Positions 7,034 through 12,318 of a DNA stretch of 12,318 nt are shown here, one piece after another. Within the stretch, counting starts at the first letter, position 1, and every line of letters begins with the position of its first letter. The notes under the pieces were generated by a model. The model ran no database searches. It was not told the DNA's origin and saw nothing but the letters and a program-made list of their open reading frames with translations. The stretch is from Chloroflexota bacterium (GTDB lineage: Bacteria > Chloroflexota > Limnocylindria > Limnocylindrales > CSP1-4): the NCBI GenBank assembly GCA_013694835.1, contig JACDBP010000345.1, positions 1 to 12,318 on the forward strand. Direction: 5' to 3'. The translations under genes and the position numbers were made by a program.

Positions 7034-7053
7034 CGCCGTCCACACTGACGGCG
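7034..7053 (+). other. 7-bp hairpin between tgt and the small ORF
   Basis: CGCCGTC (7034-7040) and GACGGCG (7047-7053) can pair around the 6-nt loop CACACT, 17 nt after the tgt stop. No T-run follows, so it is not a classical intrinsic terminator. It could stabilise the tgt 3' end or weakly attenuate read-through into recA. Confidence 0.35.
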
Positions 7054-7074
7054 CGTCCGTGGAGGCGGAACCAC

Positions 7075-7239
7075 ATGGCATCCAAGGATCGCCCCCACCG
7101 CGAAGCCAAGAAGAAGCCGAAGGCCACCGGCGCCAAGCCGAGGCTGGAGTCCCTGCTCGATACGCCACCGCAGTCGACGGAGCTGATCCGTCCCAAGCGG
7201 AAGCCGCGTACCGAGAAGGAAGAGCCGGCCGAGGAATAG
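7075..7239 (+). CDS. small charged protein of 54 residues, unknown function
   Basis: I do not recognise this gene. ATG 7075 is preceded by GGAGG (7061-7065) with a 9-nt spacer, one of the best ribosome binding sites in the window, and the frame closes at TAG 7237-7239. About 83% of codons end in G or C, like the neighbouring genes. The product is rich in Lys and Arg (15 of 54) and Glu and Asp (10): it begins MASKDRPHREAKKKPK, has a second basic cluster RPKRKPR (39-45) and an acidic tail EKEEPAEE (47-54). There is a short amphipathic stretch LESLLD (24-29) but no Cys, aromatic residue, membrane segment or signal peptide, so it is probably disordered and possibly nucleic-acid- or ribosome-binding. 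It sits 57 nt after tgt and 41 nt before recA and would share the promoter at 6861-6889 with recA. The coding call is moderately sure; any function is a guess. Confidence 0.7.
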   Translation: MASKDRPHREAKKKPKATGAKPRLESLLDTPPQSTELIRPKRKPRTEKEEPAEE

Positions 7240-7280
7240 CCCAGCCGGCCCTCGGTAGACGTCATGAAGGAGTTCGAGGC

Positions 7281-8390
7281 ATGACCATCACCGGGGCCGG
7301 CGTCACCGGCACAGACAACAGGAACGGCGCGGGCGCCGGCGTGGGCGTGGACAAGGCGGCCGAGCGCGCCAGCGCGGAGCGGAGCAAGGCCGTGGACGCG
7401 GCGCTGCTCTCCATCGAGAAGCAGTTCGGGCGCGGCTCCATCATGAAGCTCGGGTCGTCCGAGCGGCAGGCCGTCGACTCCATCCCGTCGGGCTCGATCG
7501 CGCTGGACCTGGCGCTCGGCGTGGGGGGGATCCCGCGCGGCCGCATCACGGAGATCTTCGGCCCCGAGTCGTCCGGCAAGACCACCCTCTGCCAGCACAT
7601 CCTGGCGCAGGCTCAGCAGAAGGGAGGCGTCGTCGCCTTCATCGATGTCGAGCACGCGCTGGATCCCGGTTATGCCCGGGCGTGCGGCGTCAATGTCGAC
7701 GAGCTGCTGGTCAGCCAGCCCGATACGGGCGAGCAGGCGCTGGAGATCACGGAGACCCTCATCCGCTCCGGCGGCATCGACTGTGTCGTGCTCGACTCGG
7801 TGGCGGCGCTCGTGCCACGCGCCGAGATCGAGGGCGAGATGGGCGACTCGTTCGTGGGCATCCAGGCGCGGCTGATGAGCCAGGCACTGCGCAAGCTGAC
7901 CGGCGCCGTGTCGCGCTCGAACACCGCGCTCGAGTTCACCAACCAGATGCTCGAGAAGAACGGTGTCATGTTCGGCAACCCAGAGGTGACGCCAGGCGGC
8001 CGCGCGCTCAAGTTCTACGCCAGCGTCCGGCTCGACATCCGGCGCATCGAGACGATCAAATCCGGCACGGACGCCATCGGCAGCCGCGTCCGGGTGAAGG
8101 TCGTCAAGAACAAGGTCGCGGCACCCTTCCGGGTCGCCGAGTTCGACGTGATGTACGGCGAGGGCATCTCGATGGAGGGCGGCCTGCTGGACGTTGGCGT
8201 GGCGTCGGGCATCGTGGCCAAGACCGGAGCCTGGTTCAACTACGGCGAGACCCGGCTCGGCCAGGGCCGCGAGGCAGCGAAGGACTTCCTGCGCCAGAAC
8301 CGCGACGTGGCCCAGCAGCTGGAGTCGGAGATCCGCGGCAAGGTCTCGGAGATCGAGGTGCCCGTCGAGGGCATCTCCGAAGCCGAGTAG
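7281..8390 (+). CDS. recA: Recombinase RecA
   Basis: RecA forms filaments on single-stranded DNA, catalyses strand exchange and triggers LexA cleavage. The 369-residue product has Walker A GPESSGKTT (94-102), the catalytic Glu in IDVEHALDP (E124, E. coli E96), Walker B VVLDS (169-173), loop L1 around EGEMGDSFVG (184-193), loop L2 around GVMFGNPEVTPGG (228-240), and the KVVKNKVAAPFR segment (273-284). ATG 7281 is preceded by AAGGAG (7267-7272) with an 8-nt spacer. The first 28 residues are a Gly/Ala-rich extension relative to E. coli. Odd changes are E218, M223, L224 and N227 where RecA normally has Ile, Ile/Leu, Arg and Ile/Val (E. coli 190, 195, 196, 199), plus F191 for His163 of L1. No LexA box was recognised upstream. 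The promoter may be at 6861-6889. recX lies downstream. Confidence 0.97.
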   Translation: MTITGAGVTGTDNRNGAGAGVGVDKAAERASAERSKAVDAALLSIEKQFGRGSIMKLGSSERQAVDSIPSGSIALDLALGVGGIPRGRITEIFGPESSGKTTLCQHILAQAQQKGGVVAFIDVEHALDPGYARACGVNVDELLVSQPDTGEQALEITETLIRSGGIDCVVLDSVAALVPRAEIEGEMGDSFVGIQARLMSQALRKLTGAVSRSNTALEFTNQMLEKNGVMFGNPEVTPGGRALKFYASVRLDIRRIETIKSGTDAIGSRVRVKVVKNKVAAPFRVAEFDVMYGEGISMEGGLLDVGVASGIVAKTGAWFNYGETRLGQGREAAKDFLRQNRDVAQQLESEIRGKVSEIEVPVEGISEAE

Positions 8391-8510
8391 TCGTCGCACC
8401 TGGCGGCCGATGCGTGCGTTGCGGCCTGCGCTCCTCGCTCACGCACTTCGAGTGCGCTCGCTGTGGTGCTCGGCACGCGCCTTCGCCTCGGCACGCCATC
8501 CGCGACGACT
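8389..8510 (+). repeat. long imperfect inverted repeat filling the recA-recX spacer
   Basis: AGTCGTCGC (8389-8397) pairs perfectly with GCGACGACT (8502-8510), and TGGCGGCCGA (8401-8410) pairs with TCGGC-CGCCA (8488-8498) with A8493 bulged. That gives 19 base pairs broken only by a 3x3 internal loop. Inside, GCGTGC (8412-8417) can pair with GCACGC (8473-8478), and CGCACT-TCG-AGTGCG (8442-8456) forms an apical hairpin. CTCGGCACGC is repeated directly at 8469 and 8487. The left arm includes the last two bases of the recA stop codon. No T-run follows the stem. It could be a structured 3' end or attenuator between recA and recX, a small RNA, or a MITE-like/REP-like insertion. The 61 nt from 8511 to 8571 hold no gene that I can see. 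Confidence 0.55.
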
Positions 8511-8571
8511 GAAGTGAGGTGGCTCGTTTCGGCGCGACCGCGTTGGCGGCCCCCCAGCATGTCCCGCCTTC

Positions 8572-9180
8572 GTGCTTGGCGGAGTGGCTGAGCGGCGGGC
8601 TCGGCCCTCGTTCACCGAGCGGCGCGAGCGTGCGGACGAGCGGCGCGCGCGGCGCGGCGAGGTCACCGATCCGTCGATCGTGATGGAGGGTGCTGCCGCC
8701 TTCCTCGCCGTTCGGCCGCGATCCGTGACGGAAACGCGCCGCCGGCTGCGGCATCTGGGCTACCCGCACGAGCTGATCGAGACCGTTCTCGGGCGCCTCG
8801 TGGAGATGCGCTACCTCGACGATGAGGCGTTCGCCACGTCGTGGGTCGAGAGCCGTGACCGCGCCCGGCCGCGTGGCGAATCGGCATTGCGGCGCGAGCT
8901 GTTTGTCAAGGGCATCGACCGCGAAATGGTCCGGGCGGTGCTCGAAGGACGGGCGACCATCGAGCCCGGCACGGACGAGCCATCACCGGACCGGGTCGCC
9001 GCTGAACGTCTGCTGGACCGGAAGCGAGCGGCGCTGCTCCGTGAGACAGATCTCAGAAAGCGACGCCACAAGGCCTATGCACTACTGGCCCGCAACGGGT
9101 TCGCGCCGGACGTTTGTCGAGAGGTCGCCGCGACGCTCGATGCCGAGGTGGGTCCCGACGGCGACAGCGAAGACCTCTAG
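8572..9180 (+). CDS. recX: Regulatory protein RecX
   Basis: RecX binds RecA filaments and limits RecA activity, and it is commonly encoded just after recA. The product is 202 residues from GTG 8572. It carries three three-helix repeats typical of RecX: repeat 1 at about 38-75 (FLAVRPRSVTETRRRLRHLGY), the hallmark YLDDEAFATSWVESR (81-95) with repeat 2 to about 126 (RGESALRRELFVKGID), and repeat 3 at about 142-190 (AERLLDRKRAALL through ARNGFAPDVCREV). The start is uncertain: GTG 8572 and GTG 8584 lack good ribosome binding sites and give a strongly basic Arg-rich N-terminus (7-28), while GTG 8680/ATG 8683 would give about 166 residues starting just before repeat 1. I keep the long form because the ERR/ARR segment looks protein-like. 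The 181-bp gap from recA is structured. Confidence 0.88.
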   Translation: MLGGVAERRARPSFTERRERADERRARRGEVTDPSIVMEGAAAFLAVRPRSVTETRRRLRHLGYPHELIETVLGRLVEMRYLDDEAFATSWVESRDRARPRGESALRRELFVKGIDREMVRAVLEGRATIEPGTDEPSPDRVAAERLLDRKRAALLRETDLRKRRHKAYALLARNGFAPDVCREVAATLDAEVGPDGDSEDL

Positions 9181-9312
9181 CGGATCCTTCGTCGGCTCAG
9201 CATTGCGGCCGCACGATCCGGGAGCGGCAACCGGAAAGGTCGGTGGTCGAGCCGCGCCGGCTTGCTCAATCCTGCCATCCAGTCACTCGCCGGCTGAACG
9301 CCAGGGGGATGC

Positions 9313-9349
9313 CACGCTCGCTGGCGAGGAACGTCCGGCCGCGAGCGTG
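9313..9349 (+). other. 9-bp perfect inverted repeat (hairpin) after recX
   Basis: CACGCTCGC (9313-9321) pairs with GCGAGCGTG (9341-9349). Inside, past a bulged T, GGC (9323-9325) pairs with GCC (9338-9340), leaving a 12-nt loop. It lies 132 nt beyond the recX stop. No U-tract follows. It may stabilise or end the recX transcript. A second smaller hairpin, GAGTCG-TGCTG-CGACTC, follows at 9426-9442. Confidence 0.4.
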
Positions 9350-9549
9350 CGCCTGCCGACGTTCGCCTCTGAGCGGCTGCCAACGAGCGCCCCGATGCAT
9401 GTCTGGCATGGCATCCACCGGCGATGAGTCGTGCTGCGACTCGATGACTTCCGGGATGAACAGGGCGCGGCTGTCCGAGCCGTCCGGCGACTGGTTGGCA
9501 CCCAGCCCCCGCGGCGAGCCACGCGCCACCCGCTCGGGTAGCGGCTCGT

Positions 9550-9579
9550 TTGACGCTCCGCGCTCCCCGGGGCTACTGT
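9550..9579 (+). promoter_or_regulatory. promoter candidate for rny
   Basis: TTGACG (9550-9555, five of six to the -35 consensus) is followed after an 18-nt spacer by TACTGT (9574-9579), a TAnnnT -10. Transcription would start near 9586, giving rny an untranslated leader of about 170 nt. The position inside a non-coding gap supports it; the -10 match is modest. Confidence 0.4.
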
Positions 9580-9756
9580 TGCGGCCGGACTTGATCGCGT
9601 CGCCCCGTAGCCAACGGCCGGGATGCCCGACCCGCGACCGGCGGCGACGACCATTGACGGCACGCCAGCCTTGCGTGCCCGTGGTGGACCCGGGGGACCG
9701 GCCGTCCGCCCCGATCGAGCAGAGACCTTCCAGCTTCGGCTGGACGGGAGGGTGAA

Positions 9757-11286
9757 ATGGGCGACGCCATCCTTGCGGTGGTCGTGCTGGGCACGGCCGC
9801 AGCCGGACTGGTTCTCGGATTCTTCTTGCGCGGCATCTGGGGAAGCCAGGCCGTCAAGGCTGCAGCGGACAAGGCGGCACGCATCGTCGCAGAGGCGCGC
9901 ACGCAGCAGAAGGAGCTGATCCTCCAGGCCAAGGACGAGCAGGTCCGCCTGCAGCGCGAGTCCGAGGAGGACGCTCGGGCACGACGCGCCGAGCTCACGA
10001 ACATGGAACGGCGCCTGGTCCAGCGTGATGAGCAGCTGGACCAGCGCTCCGACACGCTGGAGCAGCGCGATCGCAAGCTCATCCAGCGCGAGCGCGAGCA
10101 CGACCAGAAGACGGAGGAGCTCAGCCAGGCCCGGCAGGAGCACATCGCCGCCCTTGAGCGCGTCAGCCAGATGACCGCCGAGCAGGCCAAGGACGTGCTC
10201 CTCGAGTCGGTCCGCGAGGAGGCCGAGCACGACGCGGTCAAGATCGCGCGCGCCATCGAGCGCAAGGCCCGCGAGGAAGCCGAGGACAAGGCGCGCGACG
10301 TGGTGATCACCGCCATCCAGCGGGTGATGGCCGACCACACCGCGGAGATGACCGTCTCGGTCGTGCCGCTGCCGAGCGACGAGATGAAGGGCCGGATCAT
10401 CGGCCGCGAGGGACGCAACATCCGCGCCCTCGAGCAGGCCACCGGCATCGACCTGATCATCGACGACACCCCTGAATCGGTCCTCATCTCCGGCTTCGAC
10501 CCCGTCCGTCGGGAGGTCGCCAGGCTCGCCCTGACGAAGCTCATCCAGGATGGCCGCATCCATCCCGGTCGGATCGAGGAGGTCGTCGCAAAGGCGCGCG
10601 CCGAGGTCGACCTTGTCATCCGCCAGACCGGCGAAGCCGCCGCGTACGACACCGGCGTGCCAGGTCTGCCACCGGAGCTCATCAAGCTGCTCGGACGGCT
10701 CAAGTTCCGAACCAGCTACGGCCAGAACGTGCTGAAGCACGTCATCGAGACCGCACGTCTGGCGGCGATCATCGCGGCCGAGACCGGCGCGGACATCCAG
10801 GTCGCCAAGATCGGTGGCCTGCTGCACGACATCGGCAAGGCCGTGGACCACGAGATCGAGGGACCGCACGCGGCCATCGGGGCCGGCATCGCTCAGCGCC
10901 ACAACCTGCCGATGAAGGTCGTGAACTGCATCGCGGCCCACCACCAGGAGGTCGAGTACGCCTGCGTCGAGGCCCCGATCGTCCAGATCGCCGACGCCAT
11001 CAGCGCGTCGCGCCCGGGCGCACGCGGCGAATCGATGGATGCCTACGTCAAGCGGCTCGAGGACCTGCAGGGCATCGCCAACAGCTTCGAGGGTGTCGAG
11101 AAGTCCTTCGCCGTGCAGGCGGGTCGCGAGGTCCGCATCCTCGTCCGGCCCGAGCAGATGGACGATCTCGCCTCGATGCGCCTGGCCCGGGACATCGTGC
11201 GCAAGATCGAGGAGTCGCTCACGTATCCGGGCCAGATCAAGGTCACCGTCATCCGGGAGACGCGGGCCGTGGAGTACGCCAAGTGA
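9757..11286 (+). CDS. rny: Ribonuclease Y
   Basis: RNase Y is a membrane-anchored endoribonuclease that starts mRNA decay in many bacteria lacking RNase E. The 509-residue product has one N-terminal transmembrane helix (about 4-24, followed by FLRGIWGS), a long charged coiled coil (about 35-185, full of Glu, Arg and Gln), a KH domain (about 196-260) with the GRIIGREGRN loop (212-221), and an HD domain with H328, H357-D358 in LLHDIGKA, H371, H395/H396 and D413. The C-terminal domain ends in IREARAVEYAK-like sequence (IRETRAVEYAK), as in the family. Length is normal (about 510-520). ATG 9757 follows GGGAGG (9746-9751) with a 5-nt spacer. It is preceded by a 576-bp gap with a promoter candidate and followed by ymdB, as in Bacillus. 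All catalytic residues I can check are present. Confidence 0.97.
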   Translation: MGDAILAVVVLGTAAAGLVLGFFLRGIWGSQAVKAAADKAARIVAEARTQQKELILQAKDEQVRLQRESEEDARARRAELTNMERRLVQRDEQLDQRSDTLEQRDRKLIQREREHDQKTEELSQARQEHIAALERVSQMTAEQAKDVLLESVREEAEHDAVKIARAIERKAREEAEDKARDVVITAIQRVMADHTAEMTVSVVPLPSDEMKGRIIGREGRNIRALEQATGIDLIIDDTPESVLISGFDPVRREVARLALTKLIQDGRIHPGRIEEVVAKARAEVDLVIRQTGEAAAYDTGVPGLPPELIKLLGRLKFRTSYGQNVLKHVIETARLAAIIAAETGADIQVAKIGGLLHDIGKAVDHEIEGPHAAIGAGIAQRHNLPMKVVNCIAAHHQEVEYACVEAPIVQIADAISASRPGARGESMDAYVKRLEDLQGIANSFEGVEKSFAVQAGREVRILVRPEQMDDLASMRLARDIVRKIEESLTYPGQIKVTVIRETRAVEYAK

Positions 11287-11292
11287 CGATTG

Positions 11293-11306
11293 CGCCGCGC
11301 GCGGCG
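11293..11306. other. 14-bp perfect palindrome after rny
   Basis: CGCCGCGCGCGGCG reads the same on both strands and begins 6 nt after the rny stop. As RNA it could form only a very short-looped hairpin, and no T-run follows, so an intrinsic terminator is unlikely. It may be a protein-binding site, an mRNA end structure, or chance in very GC-rich DNA. The rest of the 121-nt rny-ymdB gap shows nothing else I recognise. Confidence 0.3.
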
Positions 11307-11407
11307 GGGGACGCGAGGTAGCGGCCTCGGAGCCCCGTCGCGACGTCGAGGAGGTCCGCGCAGCCGACCGGCTGGCACCGATGCCGCCGCGGGCACCGGC
11401 GGGCAGC

Positions 11408-12199
11408 ATGCGGGTCCTGATGATCGGCGACATCATCGGCCGCCCGGGTCGTGAAGCGGTCGAGCGGATCCTGCCCGCGCTGCGCGAGGAGATCGGCGCC
11501 GATCTGGTGACCGCCAACGGAGAGAACGTGGCGGGAGGGATGGGCCTGACGATCTCGACCGCTCGCGGCCTGTTCAGCGCCGGGGTGGATGTCATCACCA
11601 GCGGCAACCACATCTGGGACAAGCGCGAGATCTACGTCGAGCTCGACCGCGACGAGCGGATCCTGCGTCCCCTGAACTACGGCGAGCACGAGGTGCCGGG
11701 CCGCGGCTGGGGCATCTTCCACGCGGCCGACGGCTCCGAGGTCGCCGTGATCAACGCCCAGGGCCGGACGTTCATGCAGCAGATCGACAACCCCTTCACG
11801 ACGCTCGACCGGCTGCTCGAGGAGGGGGCCGATGAGCTGCCCACCGTCCGCGTCGTCGACTTCCACTGCGAGCTGACCAGCGAGAAGAACGCCTTCGGCG
11901 TCTACCTCGACGGGCGTGTGAGCCTGGTGGTCGGCACCCACACCCATGTGCCGACCGCCGACGAGCGGATCCTACCGCGCGGCACCGGCTACGTCACCGA
12001 TCTGGGCATGACAGGACCCGTCTACAGCGTCATCGGCTTCGACCCGGCGACCGTCGTGCCGCGGTTCATCAACGCGCTGCCCACCCGCTTCGAGGTCGGC
12101 AGCGGGCCGGTCGTCTTCAACGCGATCCAGGCGGACCTCGACGTCGCGACGGGCCGAGCGGTGGGCATCGGGCGCATCAACCGGATCGTCGACCCGTGA
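11408..12199 (+). CDS. ymdB: YmdB-family metallophosphoesterase (TIGR00282 type)
   Basis: The 263-residue product matches Bacillus YmdB along its length: GDIIGRPGR at the N-terminus with D8, NGEN (37-40), TSGNHIWD (64-71), INAQGRTF (115-122), DFHCELTSEK (151-160), GTHTHVPTAD (176-185) and TDLGMTGP (197-204). Metal ligands expected for the dinuclear site (D8, E39, N40, N67, H153, H178, H180) and the catalytic H68 are present. Bacillus YmdB hydrolyses 2',3'-cyclic nucleotides and affects the motile/biofilm decision, with reported links to RNase Y. The start ATG 11408 gives the conserved MRVLMIGD. An in-frame ATG at 11381 would add nine residues and cannot be excluded. The ribosome binding site is weak. 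It lies 121 nt after rny, and its stop overlaps the GTG of the next gene. The in vivo substrate in this organism is unknown. Confidence 0.95.
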   Translation: MRVLMIGDIIGRPGREAVERILPALREEIGADLVTANGENVAGGMGLTISTARGLFSAGVDVITSGNHIWDKREIYVELDRDERILRPLNYGEHEVPGRGWGIFHAADGSEVAVINAQGRTFMQQIDNPFTTLDRLLEEGADELPTVRVVDFHCELTSEKNAFGVYLDGRVSLVVGTHTHVPTADERILPRGTGYVTDLGMTGPVYSVIGFDPATVVPRFINALPTRFEVGSGPVVFNAIQADLDVATGRAVGIGRINRIVDP

Positions 12200-12318
12200 C
12201 GGACCCGCTGAGCGGCAACGGTCTCGGGCCCGCCGCCGCAGCCGCCGCAGCAGCCGCCGCAGCCGCCACAGGACCAGCGGGCCGCCGAACCGGCGTCGAT
12301 CTTCACACCCACTCGACG
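12196..12318 (+). CDS. PHP-domain phosphoesterase, N-terminal fragment
   Basis: The GTG at 12196 overlaps the ymdB stop (GTGA), and the frame stays open to the window end (41 codons). After a low-complexity leader with twelve consecutive Ala codons, the sequence reaches VDLHTHST (34-41), the first metal-binding motif (HxH) of PHP phosphoesterases. The form DLHTHS resembles stand-alone PHP enzymes of the YciV/RNase AM type more than the N-terminus of DNA polymerase III alpha. Being cut off here, its length and the remaining metal ligands cannot be checked. Coupling to ymdB suggests co-expression with RNA or nucleotide turnover enzymes. The PHP call is fairly sure; substrate and subfamily are inferred. 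The true start could lie after the Ala tract, but no ATG or GTG is available before DLHTHS except GTC-type codons. Confidence 0.8.
   Translation, partial: MTDPLSGNGLGPAAAAAAAAAAAATGPAGRRTGVDLHTHST
12232..12267 (+). repeat. GCC/GCA trinucleotide repeat encoding twelve alanines
   Basis: Twelve Ala codons in a row use only GCC and GCA, mostly as the 9-nt unit GCCGCCGCA repeated about four times with one extra GCA. The tract lies in the N-terminal leader of the PHP gene. Changes in repeat number would stay in frame and alter only the length of the leader. Confidence 0.85.

Larger units (their letters stand above)
9181..9756. other. 576-bp intergenic region with hairpins and a promoter candidate, no recognised gene
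   Basis: Frames crossing this stretch on both strands give Arg/Ser/Pro-rich translations with no recognisable domain. An 87-codon minus-strand frame (9529-9266, GTG start) has no good start context. I find no tRNA B-box, rRNA or riboswitch signature. What is visible is a series of dyads (9313-9349, 9426-9442, and CGAGCC at 9514-9519 with GGCTCG at 9543-9548 enclosing ACCC-GCTC-GGGT) and a promoter-like pair at 9550-9579. It probably holds the recX 3' end and a long leader for rny. A decayed gene or a small RNA cannot be excluded. Confidence 0.5.

Noticed and set aside
7059..7280. Longer recA form starting at GTG 7059
   Set aside because: It would run across the 54-codon ORF in another frame and lacks RecA similarity, whereas ATG 7281 has a good AAGGAG site.
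6864..8399. A 511-codon minus-strand frame opposite tgt, the small ORF and recA
   Set aside because: Composition is Asp/Arg/Ala/Leu/His-rich as expected for the mirror of a GC-rich coding strand, it crosses several real genes, and no family motif is seen.
8576..8610. tRNA-like segment near the recX start (an A-box-like TGGCTGAGCGG after GGCGGAG)
   Set aside because: No matching 3' acceptor strand, no GGTTCRANYCC T-arm and no plausible anticodon stem follow at the right distance.
9266..9529. 87-codon minus-strand ORF in the recX-rny gap with a GTG start
   Set aside because: Its translation looks somewhat less biased than other shadows, but there is no convincing ribosome binding site, third-position GC is lower than in neighbours, and I recognise no motif. 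Kept only as a weak possibility within the gap entry.
11293..11306. Intrinsic terminator after rny
   Set aside because: The palindrome has no usable loop and no T-run follows, so it is listed only as a palindrome.
11039..11407. Upstream in-frame extension of ymdB overlapping rny
   Set aside because: The extension translates to Arg/Ser-rich shadow sequence of rny; the family N-terminus begins exactly at ATG 11408.
9283..11622. A 779-codon open frame on the minus strand across rny and the gap before it
   Set aside because: It is antisense to RNase Y, whose domains and ribosome binding site are clear. Long antisense frames are expected in GC-rich genes with G/C third positions, and the translation shows no domain.
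1..12318. Defence system, prophage, integron, CRISPR array or insertion sequence
   Set aside because: No transposase, integrase, Cas, toxin-antitoxin or phage motif and no spaced repeat array was found; apart from the unrecognised small ORF, the genes belong to known families.

Overview
The window is a GC-rich, densely packed bacterial chromosome segment of housekeeping genes. All are on the + strand except one partial gene at the left edge. The combination of yebC-ruvC-ruvA-ruvB, tgt, recA-recX and an RNase Y-YmdB pair, with GTG/TTG starts and stop-start overlaps, fits an uncultured high-GC member of Chloroflexota (for example the Limnocylindria/Ellin6529 type). That placement is an inference from gene order and general protein character; no database search was possible.

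Layout. 1-683 (minus) is the N-terminal part of an EF-G-like GTPase, divergent from yebC (845-1597). yebC overlaps ruvC (1594-2073), followed by ruvA (2101-2700). A 66-bp gap with an extended -10 element precedes ruvB (2767-3870). ruvB, a DrrA-type ABC ATPase (3867-4955), an ABC-2 permease (4955-5821) and tgt (5818-7017) are joined by stop/start overlaps and look like one transcription unit. The end of tgt holds the best promoter-like sequence in the window (6861-6889). It is followed by an unrecognised 54-codon ORF (7075-7239) with a good ribosome binding site, then recA (7281-8390). A long stem-forming inverted repeat starts on the recA stop codon and fills most of the gap to recX (8572-9180). 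A 576-bp gap (9181-9756) has no recognisable gene but contains hairpins and a promoter candidate for rny (9757-11286). ymdB (11408-12199) and the start of a PHP-domain gene (12196 onward, running off the end) follow.

How the genes work together. RuvA, RuvB and RuvC process Holliday junctions made by RecA, which RecX modulates, so most of the window is recombinational repair. RNase Y, YmdB and the PHP protein form an RNA/nucleotide-phosphate turnover neighbourhood also known in part from Bacillus. tgt belongs to tRNA queuosine modification. In many bacteria queA sits between ruvB and tgt, but here that place holds an ABC-2 transporter pair.

Most interesting points: (1) a tight cluster of non-conservative changes in RecA at the entry to DNA-binding loop L2; (2) a TGT whose base-pocket positions differ from the preQ1-type enzyme and partly match queuine-type enzymes, with queA absent from its usual site; (3) a small charged ORF between tgt and recA; (4) promoter -10 elements placed so that yebC and ruvB mRNAs would be leaderless; (5) the structured recA-recX spacer. 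I saw no CRISPR array, tRNA, rRNA, insertion sequence or defence system, and no clear novel multi-gene system.
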